From Nostoc sp. LEGE 12450 (GTDB lineage Bacteria; Cyanobacteriota; Cyanobacteriia; Cyanobacteriales; Nostocaceae), in the NCBI RefSeq assembly GCF_015206895.1, contig NZ_JADEXU010000039.1, positions 1-56,919 of the forward strand: DNA of 56,919 bases, given 5' to 3'. The position numbers and the translations under genes are program-made. Below, piece after piece: positions 7,144 through 16,155 of the stretch (the stretch's first letter is position 1; every line of letters begins with the position of its first letter). Under the pieces are notes generated by a model, which had not been told where the DNA came from, ran no database searches, and was given only the letters and a program-made list of their open reading frames with translations.

Positions 7144-10100
7144 TTACTCATCTAAACGCTGTGCGATCGCATTCAGCAACTCCTCAAAGTCTGATTCACT
7201 GTGAATATCAGGGGTGAGGGTGTTCATATCTTTTAGCAGATTAGTCAGTTCTGCGATCGTGTTGCGAATTTCGGTGTATTGGTCAATTTCTTCACGAAAT
7301 CCCTGCAAATTAGCTGCGGAAACGCCTTTCATACTTTCGTCTAATTCTTTAATTTCGTCTTCCCAATGCTTAATATATTTAAGTCTTGCAATAGCTTTAT
7401 AAATTTGGGCATCCGCTAACACAATAGGGAAAATTCGATCGTGAAATTGACCATTTTTAGCAATTTGCACTAGCTCAAACATACAATTGGGAGATTTTAA
7501 ATACTTGTCGCTAATAACTGCGATCGCACATTTACCGCGTCCAATCCGTTCCATAAAGGCTTTGATTAGTCCTTTGTAGCCTAAATCGCGTTTATCGCGG
7601 ATAATTTTGATTCCTTTTGCCTGCAAAGTCTCATCCAGTTGATTGACAAATTGCTCACTTTCTCCACCCCAAGCATAAGAGATGAAAATTTCCTTCTCGA
7701 ACTCTATTGCAGATTGACTATTCATGATGGGTTTTTCTTCTTGATTACTATCTCCTGGCCGATGTGTCAATGATTCATCTCGCTTTCGTTCCAGTTCGTT
7801 TTGCAACTGTGCAACTTGGGGGTTGAGTTCCCCATCTGGTCTATCAGATTGGAACAGCACATCATCAATCAACCTGCGGACATTTACCATTTGACGGCTT
7901 TTCCTGCATTGAATCAGGTAAGCACCATCATCTAGGAACTCACGCAGTTCGTTCAGAGGATAACTATAAGGAGTTTGGCTTCCTTCACATTTTTCGCAGT
8001 GACAAGGAACTAGGGTTTGAGGTTGCAAACGTTCGTAAGAGTTGTGGATTTTTTCGAGTTCATGGGTGATGACAGCCATCAATTCTTTTTTGCGATTTCC
8101 GGCTACACGAATTTTAATTTCCTTTTGATTGTAGTTTTCAATGATTTCAGCACGAGTTTGGTCTTTGTTGAGAACAACACCGTTTTTCCAAACGAGTTTT
8201 TGCTCTTCAATCCAAGGGTGTGTTTCGACAATAAAGCGGGTGAGGATGCCTTTGGGCATGAATGTATAGGTGTAGCGCAGGATTAGGTTGTTGCGATCGT
8301 CCCAGGTATAATCAGCTTTTTCAATAGACAGTAATTGTGGTGCAATATAAATGTCACGGCGACCCGGAATTTCGTAACAAAGCTTGAACCGCATCATTAA
8401 TTGCAGGAGTTCATCGCGCATATCTGCATATTCACCGCTTTTCCAAATATCTTTGAGGTTTTCTTTGGTAAAACAACCGGGGTTTTGCTTGACAGTTTGA
8501 CTGTCCAAAACTTTGTAAACGGCAGTTGTCCCCCATTCCGGTTTGAGGATGACGTAGTGTTTGAGTGTAGAATCGTCTTGAAAGTGGAGGCAAACGCCGA
8601 GGTCATGTAAATAGCTACTCAAGCGCAGCATGTCTTTACGGTCAGTTAAATTATTGACTCGGCAAAGGTTACAGTATTCTTCAAAGCTGATGTAATTTCG
8701 GGAATCGTTCTCTAAGGCTGCTCTGACTCTTACCCAGAGTTTTGGTAGAGGTGTACCAACATGCTCAAGTCTGCTGATGTAAAGCTGAATAGCGTCTTTA
8801 ATCTCTGCTAAACCGCGATTGGTATCTAAATTGGTAGCCAGTATTTTCTCCAGATTGCTGAATTCTCCTCGTAACTGGCCCCCATCGACTTCGCACTGAC
8901 GGTCTTGTTTTTCGTTTTTGATGATGATAACTGGACTCTTGTCGCTCAAGAGTTCTACAACTTTTAGCCACCAGTAAAAATCAGTGTTTTCTTTGCGAGT
9001 GTCGGCAACTAAAACATAGAGAGAACGCTTGCTGAGAAAAAACTGATGGGTTTGGTGGTAGATTTCCTGACCGCCAAAATCCCAGATATTGACGCGAAAA
9101 TCTTTGCCATTGGGCAGTGTAAAGTCCCACCGGATGACTTCAATACCTTCCGTTGATTCCTCATCTGGCTGGAGTTCGTAGGTTTCATCTGCAATTTTCT
9201 TAGCTAAAGAGGTTTTACCGGCTCCTCCTTCGCCAATAATCAAGAATTTTGCTTCGTAGAAAGGTTCTGTTTCGGTTGGATCTTGCACCCGAAAATAGAA
9301 ATCGAGAATTTCATTCACATCACCGGGATTTTCAGATAAATTCTTCGGCCCCAAAATTTCTGGTGGAATGGGGAGTGGATTTCTACGAAGATCCAGCTTT
9401 TTCAGGTTTGGCATTTGCCTAATTTCCTGTGGCAGACTGCTCAGTTGATTACCCCAGAGGTTGAGCGAGCGCAGGTTGGTGAGTTGGACAATTTCCGGTG
9501 GCAGACTGCTCAGTTGATTACCCCAGAGGTTGAGCGAGCGCAGGTTGGTGAGTTGGACAATTTCCGGTGGCAAACTACTCAGTTGATTACCCCAGAGGTA
9601 GAGCGAGCGCAGGTTGGTGAGTTGGACAATTTCCTGTGGCAGACTGCTCAGTTGATTACTGCCCAGGTAGAGCGAGCGCAGGTTGGTGAGTTGGACAAAT
9701 TCCGGTGGCAGACTGCTCAGTTGATTACTGCCGAGGTTGAGCGAGCGCAGGTTGGTGAGTTGGACAATTTCCGGTGGCAGACTACTCAGTTGATTACTGC
9801 CGAGGTAGAGCGAGCGCAGGTTGGTGAGTTGGACAAATTCCGGTGGCAGACTGCTCAGTTGATTACTGCCGAGGTAGAGCGAGCGCAGGTTGGTGAGTTG
9901 GACAATTTCCTGTGGCAGACTGCTCAGTTGATTTCTGCCCAGGTCGAGGGTTTGCAGGTTGATGAGTTGGACAAATTTCGGTGACAGAATGCTCAGTTGA
10001 TTACTGTTGAGGTAGAGGGTTTGCAGGTTGGTGAGTTGGACAATTTCCGGTGGCAGGCTGCTCAGTTGATTACTGTTGAGGTAGAGGGTTTGCAGGTTGG

Positions 10101-10284
10101 TGAGTTGGACAATTTCCGGTGGCAGACTGCTCAGTTGATTACTGTTGAGGTAGAGGGTTTGCAGATTGGTGAGTTGTCCTATTTCTGGTGGCAGCGTTGT
10201 TAAGCCTTTCCCAGAAAGGTCTAATTTTTTCACCTTGTCTCTGACAGCTTGTTCAATAATTTGCAGCAGTTCTTCGTTAGTCAT
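7144..10284 (-). CDS. LRR-Roc-COR-TIR (ROCO family) protein
   Basis: A 1046-aa multidomain signalling protein. Thirteen 23-residue leucine-rich repeats (about 20-320, type [15 protein letters not shown]) are followed by a Roc GTPase domain with P-loop GEGGAGKTS (about 348-356) and switch-II-like motif [19 protein letters not shown] region follows (about 530-790), then a C-terminal TIR domain (about 860-1000) starting [10 protein letters not shown]. The TIR keeps the glutamate expected for NADase activity in CMFELVQI (about E937). ROCO GTPases dimerise through COR, and bacterial TIRs often degrade NAD+, so ligand sensing by the LRRs leading to NAD depletion is plausible but unproven. The repeats are almost identical at DNA level (69-bp unit). 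It stands alone, convergent with the upstream plus-strand pair. Confidence 0.93.
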   Translation of the reverse strand: MTNEELLQIIEQAVRDKVKKLDLSGKGLTTLPPEIGQLTNLQTLYLNSNQLSSLPPEIVQLTNLQTLYLNSNQLSSLPPEIVQLTNLQTLYLNSNQLSILSPKFVQLINLQTLDLGRNQLSSLPQEIVQLTNLRSLYLGSNQLSSLPPEFVQLTNLRSLYLGSNQLSSLPPEIVQLTNLRSLNLGSNQLSSLPPEFVQLTNLRSLYLGSNQLSSLPQEIVQLTNLRSLYLWGNQLSSLPPEIVQLTNLRSLNLWGNQLSSLPPEIVQLTNLRSLNLWGNQLSSLPQEIRQMPNLKKLDLRRNPLPIPPEILGPKNLSENPGDVNEILDFYFRVQDPTETEPFYEAKFLIIGEGGAGKTSLAKKIADETYELQPDEESTEGIEVIRWDFTLPNGKDFRVNIWDFGGQEIYHQTHQFFLSKRSLYVLVADTRKENTDFYWWLKVVELLSDKSPVIIIKNEKQDRQCEVDGGQLRGEFSNLEKILATNLDTNRGLAEIKDAIQLYISRLEHVGTPLPKLWVRVRAALENDSRNYISFEEYCNLCRVNNLTDRKDMLRLSSYLHDLGVCLHFQDDSTLKHYVILKPEWGTTAVYKVLDSQTVKQNPGCFTKENLKDIWKSGEYADMRDELLQLMMRFKLCYEIPGRRDIYIAPQLLSIEKADYTWDDRNNLILRYTYTFMPKGILTRFIVETHPWIEEQKLVWKNGVVLNKDQTRAEIIENYNQKEIKIRVAGNRKKELMAVITHELEKIHNSYERLQPQTLVPCHCEKCEGSQTPYSYPLNELREFLDDGAYLIQCRKSRQMVNVRRLIDDVLFQSDRPDGELNPQVAQLQNELERKRDESLTHRPGDSNQEEKPIMNSQSAIEFEKEIFISYAWGGESEQFVNQLDETLQAKGIKIIRDKRDLGYKGLIKAFMERIGRGKCAIAVISDKYLKSPNCMFELVQIAKNGQFHDRIFPIVLADAQIYKAIARLKYIKHWEDEIKELDESMKGVSAANLQGFREEIDQYTEIRNTIAELTNLLKDMNTLTPDIHSESDFEELLNAIAQRLDE

Positions 10285-10675
10285 TTCGGGTTTTACAGAG
10301 GCGATGCCTGACGACGAGTTGCTGCTTGGACGCGCAGCAGAGAAATTGAGCTAATTAATAATGTAGCCTGTATGAAGTATTGCATTGAAGCAATGTGCGA
10401 TATAGCAGCCAGAGAATATTTTTCACATCTTCCAGTACAACTTTATACTCATTATTTTTATGTATATCTTCTAAAAATTACGGAAGAAATTTCATACATA
10501 TTCCCAATAAATAGTTTTTTCTTGAGTATCATCTCTGTGAATTTTTGCGTACCCAATCATAAATTAATAGTAAAAATTGTGACATCTTGTTTCAGGCTAG
10601 AGTATAGTTTCGGACAACATCAATTTTTAAAATGATGTTTATACTTAGAAGTAAGTAAATGAAAGCAGGTGCATA
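10285..10675. other. Divergent intergenic region, AT-rich
   Basis: This 391-bp gap separates the minus-strand ROCO gene from the plus-strand transpeptidase-like gene. It must hold both promoters. A plus-strand open frame of 87 codons is present but has no ribosome site and an unlikely composition, so it is not called. Confidence 0.5.
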
Positions 10676-11584
10676 ATGAAACTACAAGATTTCTTGGGAA
10701 AAGATGAGAAATGGTCATTTGATGCGATCGCTGAGGATGCAGACTTGGCTCGTCAGATTCAGATAGTATTAATCGGCTTAGTTTTGCTGGAACCTCCAGC
10801 TGATGGCAAATTTGGCCCTGTTTCTGTGATAGCTCTCAAAAAATTTCAAGAATTAACAAAGACTGAAGAGAGTGGCTTTTTAGGAGCAGTCACAGCCAAG
10901 AAACTAATTGAAACCAAAATAGACGATCTTCCTAAACCCCCTTTAAAACTAGGCAATGACATCGCTAGTAAGATTGTGAAATATATGACAGCCAAAGGTT
11001 ATCAGGTATTTACCAATCCCAAAGAATACAACATTGTTTATATCGAGGGTATGAATGGAGACTGGACTCTCAACAGTGATACACCCAATCAATTTAACGA
11101 TCGCCGGATTGTAATTGAAGTAGTAAATGGTATTCCCAAAATCGTAGACCACTGGGAAGCAACTACAGAACCAGGAAAGTATTACACTTATAACCCAATG
11201 AATCCCAAAGGAGCGGCTAGGATTCAATTTGGACAATATAAAGCTTGGGCTGTTGGCACTCACGGCACAGCAGAACCTCACGAAGCATTAGTGCAAGTTG
11301 GAGATATCACTGTTTGTAGAGATTTTAACCAAGATTTTAAACGGACTGGCGATAAACTTGATACAGGTGATAATTTTTATGTGAATCAACACTACGGCTT
11401 TGATTTTCCCCAGAATGATATTCGTCTTGCAAGCGCGGGTTGTTTAGTGGGACGGACTCGTGAAGGACATAGAGAGTTTATGGCGATTGTTAAACAAGAC
11501 CGCCGTTATGTTGCTAATCGCAAATATACTTTTTACACTACCGTGATTCCTGGCGATGATTTACTAAAAACGTTTCCAGGATGA
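10676..11584 (+). CDS. Peptidoglycan-binding domain protein with L,D-transpeptidase-like C-terminus
   Basis: 302 aa. Residues about 20-85 resemble the PG_binding_1 fold (IQIVLIGLVLLEPPADGKFG, then VIALKKFQELT and GFLGAVTAKKLIE). The rest (95-302) has no family I can name securely. It contains a histidine-rich stretch YVNQHYGFDF followed by LASAGCLVGRT, reminiscent of the His...S-x-G-C active site of YkuD-type L,D-transpeptidases. No signal peptide is visible, which is odd for a wall enzyme, so it could instead be a phage-like or injected wall-active protein. The start ATG at 10676 follows AGCAGGTGCATA, a weak ribosome site. Confidence 0.7.
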   Translation: MKLQDFLGKDEKWSFDAIAEDADLARQIQIVLIGLVLLEPPADGKFGPVSVIALKKFQELTKTEESGFLGAVTAKKLIETKIDDLPKPPLKLGNDIASKIVKYMTAKGYQVFTNPKEYNIVYIEGMNGDWTLNSDTPNQFNDRRIVIEVVNGIPKIVDHWEATTEPGKYYTYNPMNPKGAARIQFGQYKAWAVGTHGTAEPHEALVQVGDITVCRDFNQDFKRTGDKLDTGDNFYVNQHYGFDFPQNDIRLASAGCLVGRTREGHREFMAIVKQDRRYVANRKYTFYTTVIPGDDLLKTFPG

Positions 11585-11623
11585 GGCAGGATAGCACAGA
11601 TGTGATGTGCTACCCCAATTTTT

Positions 11624-12205
11624 CTAACTTTGTTCTTGTGGTTGCCCTATCTGTGCTGTCAGCTTCTCTTTATCTTGTCTGCGTTTTTTGGCGTAAAGTT
11701 GAATAGTAACTGCCATCAAAATAATCATGGCAAAAATAGCCCAGGCAGCGATATCTGTAGGTAGATTATTCTTAAATACAGCCAGCAAAACGATCGCTAC
11801 TAACATAACTGTAGGTGCTTCATTTAAAGCACGTAATTGCTGACCACTCCAGCCACATTCACCTACTGCTAACTTCTTCATCAACCGAGCGCAGTAATGA
11901 TGATAACCAATTAAAATAGCCACAAACAGCAGTTTTATATGTAACCAGCCCTCTTTTAAAACGTCCGGTTCAGTGGTTAATAAACCGATGGCCATTGCGA
12001 TTGTCACGTACATTCCTGGATTCGTGATGATATAGTAGAGACGCTTTTCCATAATTTGATATTGATTTTTCAATATCGTTTGCGCTGGCTCAGGTTCAAG
12101 ATTCGCTTCAACATGATAGATAAAAAGGCGTACTAAGTAGAACAATCCGGCAAACCAAACTACAAATCCGACAATATGAAATGCTTTAAACCAAGAATAA
12201 GCCAT
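11624..12205 (-). CDS. hemJ: HemJ-type protoporphyrinogen IX oxidase
   Basis: 193-aa integral membrane protein with four to five predicted helices. HemJ oxidises protoporphyrinogen IX to protoporphyrin IX, feeding heme and chlorophyll synthesis, and is the usual enzyme in cyanobacteria. The N-terminus MAYSWFKAFHIVGFVVWFAG carries the conserved early His, and the KLLFVAILIGYHHYCARLMK region carries further conserved basic residues. The C-terminus is a charged tail (KKRRQDKEKLTAQ). It lies downstream of the alpha/beta-hydrolase gene on the same strand, 190 bases away with a hairpin between. Confidence 0.9.
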   Translation of the reverse strand: MAYSWFKAFHIVGFVVWFAGLFYLVRLFIYHVEANLEPEPAQTILKNQYQIMEKRLYYIITNPGMYVTIAMAIGLLTTEPDVLKEGWLHIKLLFVAILIGYHHYCARLMKKLAVGECGWSGQQLRALNEAPTVMLVAIVLLAVFKNNLPTDIAAWAIFAMIILMAVTIQLYAKKRRQDKEKLTAQIGQPQEQS

Positions 12206-12323
12206 GAATACTCATCTCCTTTACTTGTGGTTGTGAACCATTTTTAGTGGTAATAAAAAGTTCACAAATGCAGCCTGGAATAACATTAGTAAGTCTGGCA
12301 AAAATCCAGAATTTATTTATTTT

Positions 12324-12354
12324 CCACAGATAAATCATCAGTGTTTATCTGTGG
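12324..12354. terminator. Inverted repeat between hydrolase gene and hemJ
   Basis: CCACAGATAAA at 12324-12334 pairs perfectly with TTTATCTGTGG at 12344-12354 across a 9-base loop. It may be a weak terminator or processing site after the minus-strand hydrolase gene. No strong U-run follows. Confidence 0.4.
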
Positions 12355-12394
12355 TTTCATTTTTATAATATCGATTTTTGCCAAAGGTATATTG

Positions 12395-13246
12395 TCAATG
12401 AGCATCTTTACGACGCACAAAGGGTAAAAGGTCTTCCAAAATCACCTCGTGGTAATGTTCTTGAGGATAATGTCCAACGTTATTAAGTTTTATTAATTCG
12501 GTATTTGGTGCTAAATCTGTAAATTTTTGGGCAACGTCTACAGATAACCAAGGGTCAAGCATTCCCCATTGAATCAGAATTGGCTGTTGCCATTCTTTAA
12601 AACCAGATTCAATTTCGGTCATTGCTGAATCAAGCTGTAAATTGCGAATACTTGATAACAGACTCCGCCCAGATGAAGAACTTTTCAAAAATGGTTTTCG
12701 ATAAATATCTAATTCCTTATCTCCTATGCGATAACGGCTACCACCTTCTAGCGTTCGGTCAACTAATAAGGGGTCTTGAGTCATTACTTCACCTACCAAA
12801 GGTAAACCCATTTGTTTAATTTTCCAGGGTAATTTGGCAGCAGTTGATATTGGTGTATTTAAAATAGCTAAGTTGGCAATTTGTTCTGGATGGCGCAAAG
12901 CATATTGCAATCCTACAGAACCTAAAAAGCCTTGTACAACTAAAGAAAAATGTTCAAGTTCTAGGGCTTTAACAAATCCTTCTAAAGCTGTGATAAAAGC
13001 ATCGGGAGTATAAGCAAAATCTCGTTTTTCTGGTTTTGCAGAATAGCCGTAACCAATCCAATCTGGTGCGATCGCTCTTGTACCTTGATTCGCTAGAGCA
13101 GGTATAATATTACGCCAACTGTAACTTTGTGAAACTAAGCCGTGTAACAACAACACAGGCGCTAAGTCAGTTCTGCCGATTGGTAAAGATTCTCGATAAA
13201 ACCATTCCAGTGAATCTACATTGATTTTATGTTCTGTTATTGACAC
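12395..13246 (-). CDS. Alpha/beta-hydrolase fold protein without canonical nucleophile
   Basis: 283 aa with a full alpha/beta-hydrolase layout: oxyanion-hole motif LLHGLVSQSYSW (about 33-44), APDWIGYGYSAKP strand (about 58-70), nucleophile-elbow region LVVQGFLGSVGLQYALRHP (about 101-119), an acid in WGMLDPWLS and a late His in NNVGHYPQEHYH. The elbow reads VQGFLG instead of G-x-S-x-G or VHDWG, so the nucleophile position is Gly by alignment. I recall the same elbow in cyanobacterial homologues, so it is probably a family trait and not decay. The role is unknown; it could be a non-catalytic or unusual hydrolase. The haloalkane dehalogenase group is the nearest by pattern. Confidence 0.82.
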   Translation of the reverse strand: MSITEHKINVDSLEWFYRESLPIGRTDLAPVLLLHGLVSQSYSWRNIIPALANQGTRAIAPDWIGYGYSAKPEKRDFAYTPDAFITALEGFVKALELEHFSLVVQGFLGSVGLQYALRHPEQIANLAILNTPISTAAKLPWKIKQMGLPLVGEVMTQDPLLVDRTLEGGSRYRIGDKELDIYRKPFLKSSSSGRSLLSSIRNLQLDSAMTEIESGFKEWQQPILIQWGMLDPWLSVDVAQKFTDLAPNTELIKLNNVGHYPQEHYHEVILEDLLPFVRRKDAH

Positions 13247-13387
13247 GTTATTTTCCTATATTGGGCATCCCTTCGGCTTACTTCGACTACGCTCAGTACA
13301 AGTCGCTCAGGGCAAGTGGGAATTGGGCATTGAGTTGTTTGTTATTCTTCTCATGCTCCTCTGCTCCTCTGCCTCCCCTGCTCCCTC

Positions 13388-14497
13388 TCATCCCCCTATT
13401 CCCTGAGAAATAATCATCTCACGAATCGCATAAGCTGTGGCGGGTGCTAGTAAAACGCCGTTGCGATAGTGTCCGGTAGCTAGGAGGACGTTACTAAACC
13501 CTGGTAACTTACCAATAACTGGAGCTGGACGACCTTCAGGACGGGGACGTAACCCCGACCAAGTGCGGAGAATAGTTGCTGTGGCTAATTCTGGGCAAAA
13601 TGCGATCGCTTGTTCTCTAACAGATTCCAGTAATTCTTGATTTGGCGGTATCTCATTTCCATTGCTGGGAAATTCTACTGTTGCGCCCACCCAATAATCT
13701 CCGCCGCCTACAGGAACAATATGGACATCGTTACCCGTTATCGCTGGCTGGAAGTCGGGATTGCCTAACGGAAGCCCTACGCGCATTTGCAACGCTTGCC
13801 CAAGTACGGGGCGGATGTCAATTATCTGATTTAGTTTTGCCGTCAGTGGTGTTGAACCTAGCCCTGCTGCGACTACAAACCAATCTGCGGCTATTTTTCC
13901 TTCTGTAGTCTCAAGGCGATCGCAAATTTGGGGAGAAGACTCAGGTGGTGAGGTTTGGGCATCTAAAACAGTCACGCCAAATTTGAAAGTTACACCGTTT
14001 TGCTGGGCAGCCTCAACTAAAGCTAATGTGAGAGCAGTTGGATCGAGTTGACGATCTTGCGGAGAATAGACCGCGCCAGTAATTTTTTCGCAATCAACTT
14101 GAGGACAGATATTCTGGAGTTTAGCCGTGTCCCATATTTCTAAATGCCAGCCTTGAGAGTGGCGAATTTCTACAAGTTTTTCCCATGCTGCTAAATTCTC
14201 CTCTTCCAAACCAAGGCTGAGAATTCCCTGGCGGTTAAAAGGGATTTTGCGACCTGTTAAAGCCTCTAATTCTGGAATCAAAGTTTCATAGCGTTGGATG
14301 CTAGTTTGTCGCATCTGCCAAGCTTTGCCCTTGATTTTTTGGCTGATTACACCCATCAAAACGCCAAGTGCAGCGCCCGTGGAAGCTTGTGCTGGTGGTT
14401 GGCGATCGCAAACTGTGATTTTTAGCCCTTTAACTAGACTCAGTTCATAAGCGATCGCAGCCCCAACTACACCACAACCGATAATAACTACATTCAT
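13388..14497 (-). CDS. thiO: FAD-dependent amino-acid oxidase, glycine oxidase ThiO-like
   Basis: 369-aa DAO-superfamily flavoprotein. The N-terminal dinucleotide-binding motif VVIIGCGVVGAAIAYELS is intact, and the C-terminal segment TWSGLRPRPEGRPAPVIG plus NVLLATGHYRNGVLLAP is typical of ThiO and glycine oxidases. ThiO makes the glycine imine used in thiazole synthesis. Other D-amino-acid or sarcosine-type oxidases share this fold, so the substrate is inferred. Its 3' end faces the hydrolase gene 141 bases away, with repeats including a TTCGACTACGCTCAG tract between. It is not obviously co-transcribed with psbQ, from which it is separated by palindromic repeats. Confidence 0.82.
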   Translation of the reverse strand: MNVVIIGCGVVGAAIAYELSLVKGLKITVCDRQPPAQASTGAALGVLMGVISQKIKGKAWQMRQTSIQRYETLIPELEALTGRKIPFNRQGILSLGLEEENLAAWEKLVEIRHSQGWHLEIWDTAKLQNICPQVDCEKITGAVYSPQDRQLDPTALTLALVEAAQQNGVTFKFGVTVLDAQTSPPESSPQICDRLETTEGKIAADWFVVAAGLGSTPLTAKLNQIIDIRPVLGQALQMRVGLPLGNPDFQPAITGNDVHIVPVGGGDYWVGATVEFPSNGNEIPPNQELLESVREQAIAFCPELATATILRTWSGLRPRPEGRPAPVIGKLPGFSNVLLATGHYRNGVLLAPATAYAIREMIISQGIGG

Positions 14498-14560
14498 GAC
14501 TTGTGCTTGAAGTGAGAAGTTAGGAGTTAGGAGTTAAAAATTTAAAATTCCTAACTCCTA

Positions 14561-14625
14561 TACAGATACGATTAATCGCATCTCTAACTCCTAACTCTTG
14601 TACAGACGCGATTCATCGCGTCTCT
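14561..14625. repeat. Two copies of a GACGCGATTAATCGCGTC-type palindrome
   Basis: Copy one (about 14562-14585, AGATACGATTAATCGCATCT) and copy two (about 14602-14625, AGACGCGATTCATCGCGTCT) are near-perfect palindromes separated by CTAACTCCTAACTC heptamer repeats. The same family appears at 27281-27300 and near 45220. This is typical Nostoc repeat DNA and could fold as a terminator for psbQ on the minus strand. Confidence 0.75.
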
Positions 14626-14630
14626 AATTA

Positions 14631-15086
14631 TTAACCCTCTTCTTTTTTAGGAAGCAGATCAAGGAATTTGTCAATGTCTGTGAAAGCAGCCTGGGATTGA
14701 TTTAAGGCAACTAGAGGATTGCTAGCACTAGTTGCTTTATCAAGTTTAACTAGGTCGTTAAACAAATCTCGTGTTATTTGGCGGGCTGCGGCTTGATCTT
14801 TGGGTAGCAGGTTGGGAGTAACATAAGTCAAGTTCAGCCTTGCTTCTGTTATGGGCCCGTGTATAAAGTTACGCACATTGATCCAATCACCTTTTTGGAT
14901 CAGGGTTTTCAACTCATCTGAGCGATCGCGCACAGCCTGAATTTCAGGAACATAAGTCTGAATTCTTTCAAGTTGAGTCGCTGTGTAAGTTGGAGGTGTT
15001 ACTGAAGCACTAGGGCCGCCACAACTCATGAGGAATGTGGCTAATAATACTAAAACAAATGAAAAAATCGAGCGTTGACGCGCCAT
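14631..15086 (-). CDS. psbQ: Photosystem II lipoprotein PsbQ (CyanoQ)
   Basis: 151-aa lumenal extrinsic protein that stabilises the oxygen-evolving side of photosystem II. The N-terminus is a lipoprotein signal (SFVLVLLATFLMSCGG) with the cleavage and lipidation Cys at about position 22. The mature part is predicted to be a four-helix bundle, with the family stretch GDWINVRNFIHGPITEARLN (about 66-85) and LPKDQAAARQITRDLFNDLV. The length is normal. It stands alone on the minus strand, followed by palindromic repeats that could terminate transcription. Confidence 0.93.
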   Translation of the reverse strand: MARQRSIFSFVLVLLATFLMSCGGPSASVTPPTYTATQLERIQTYVPEIQAVRDRSDELKTLIQKGDWINVRNFIHGPITEARLNLTYVTPNLLPKDQAAARQITRDLFNDLVKLDKATSASNPLVALNQSQAAFTDIDKFLDLLPKKEEG

Positions 15087-15595
15087 GACAATGAACTTAA
15101 TTGCTTTTTGTTTACCGATTCACAGTGTCATTTTAGATCGTCGCTAGCGCAATTTATCGAAAGCGACGGGAAACTCCATCCCCTTGTAGGTGAAGAGGGA
15201 TAGTCGCCCCGTCGCTTGGGGCATTGGGCATTGGTAACTTCTTCGCCATGCCCCATTCCTCATGCCCGAAAACTCCATCCCCTTGTGGGTGGGGTTTTTC
15301 ATTGTTCTTGTCTGCTAAGGATTTTGCAGACAATCCTAATATTTTTTAGAAAGGGCAGAGTTTCATCTGCTTTTGAGAACTTTTTAAGTACAATTACTTA
15401 AGAGGTGTTAGACAGTCCCAACGAGAAGCTATTTTTCACATTTGTTAGTAAAAACGATTGTTAGGGAAGTCTGATTTAGAGTTGCTAAATCTCAAAGGTC
15501 TTGATAAGCTGAAACACCAATAATATAAGCCTTCTGGCGGTTTATCTATCTTCAGATCCCCGAAGATGCCGACGCAATTATAGGAGTGTTTTTTA
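15087..15595. other. Intergenic region with a duplicated short repeat
   Basis: This 509-bp gap separates psbQ from the divergent gene at 15596. The phrase AAACTCCATCCCCTTGT occurs at about 15169 and again at about 15268, each followed by a G-rich partner able to form a short hairpin (the second continues GGGTGGGGTTTTT, terminator-like). No gene is supported. Promoters of both neighbours should lie here. Confidence 0.5.
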
Positions 15596-16024
15596 GTGAA
15601 TGCAGCTGAACAGGCAACGAACCTTGAACTCGCCAGCAACATTGCTACGGTAGTTAATTTGTTCAAATTCGAGTTTCCTGATGCCAAATCTGATCTCAAA
15701 CCCTGGAAAAATGACCCAGAAACCAGGGAGTTAGTCGATCCAGATTCTATAGATATTGGCTTTCACTTTCCTGGTATCAGCAAATCTTGGCGAAGTCGTA
15801 GTATTTTAATTCAAATCCGATTTTATCAAGATCCCATCAATAATTCTCGGCGTGCGATCGGTGTGGAAGTAGCTGGATTCGATCATCGCGGTGAAGCGTG
15901 GCGACTTTCTACGGTGGAAAACTGGAGTGTTGTCGGCGCATCTTCGCCTTCTGATGAAATCGAGGATAAGCTCAAACAAATTTGCCGACAGATTTTAGAA
16001 GTTTTTAATAAAGCAAGTGAATGA
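15596..16024 (+). CDS. Hypothetical protein upstream of esterase/caspase genes
   Basis: 142-aa soluble protein of unknown family. I use GTG 15596, preceded by a good AGGAG about 11 bases upstream. It has a helical N-terminus (ASNIATVVNLFKFEF), a beta-rich middle (DIGFHFPGISKSW, then ILIQIRFYQD and IGVEVAGFDHRGEAWRLS) and a C-terminal amphipathic helix (EIEDKLKQICRQILEVF). There is no signal peptide or membrane helix. It is followed by the esterase-like and caspase-NB-ARC genes on the same strand, suggesting a shared function, though heptamer repeats fill the 130-base gap. Confidence 0.75.
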   Translation: MNAAEQATNLELASNIATVVNLFKFEFPDAKSDLKPWKNDPETRELVDPDSIDIGFHFPGISKSWRSRSILIQIRFYQDPINNSRRAIGVEVAGFDHRGEAWRLSTVENWSVVGASSPSDEIEDKLKQICRQILEVFNKASE

Positions 16025-16035
16025 AAGGGGCAGAA

Positions 16036-16064
16036 GGCAGGAGGCAGGAGGCAGGAGGCAGGAG
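16036..16064. repeat. Heptamer STRR, four GGCAGGA units
   Basis: Four head-to-tail copies of the 7-mer GGCAGGA. This is a short tandemly repeated repetitive (STRR) tract of the kind typical of heterocystous cyanobacteria, in the gap between two co-oriented genes. Confidence 0.85.
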
Positions 16065-16155
16065 AAAACTTTTCCCATGTTCGTGCATCGTCTTGTAGAG
16101 AGCATCTTGCAATTTTTAATTAATAATTTTTAATTTTTAATTGGAGCGAAGCGAC

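Noticed and set aside
9415..10203. Two long plus-strand reading frames giving [19 protein letters not shown] repeats
   Set aside because: They lie antisense to the LRR repeats and are open only because the 69-bp unit is divisible by three; no ribosome sites and no plausible independent product.
10372..10635. 87-codon plus-strand frame in the gap before the transpeptidase-like gene
   Set aside because: No ribosome site, atypical composition rich in Tyr/Phe/Ile from AT-rich DNA, and no recognisable motif.
13755..13790. Repeat-like GGAAGCCCTACGCGC stretch inside thiO
   Set aside because: Resembles a Nostoc repeat only in part and the encoded residues (RVGLPLG) fit the protein; too weak to call an insertion.
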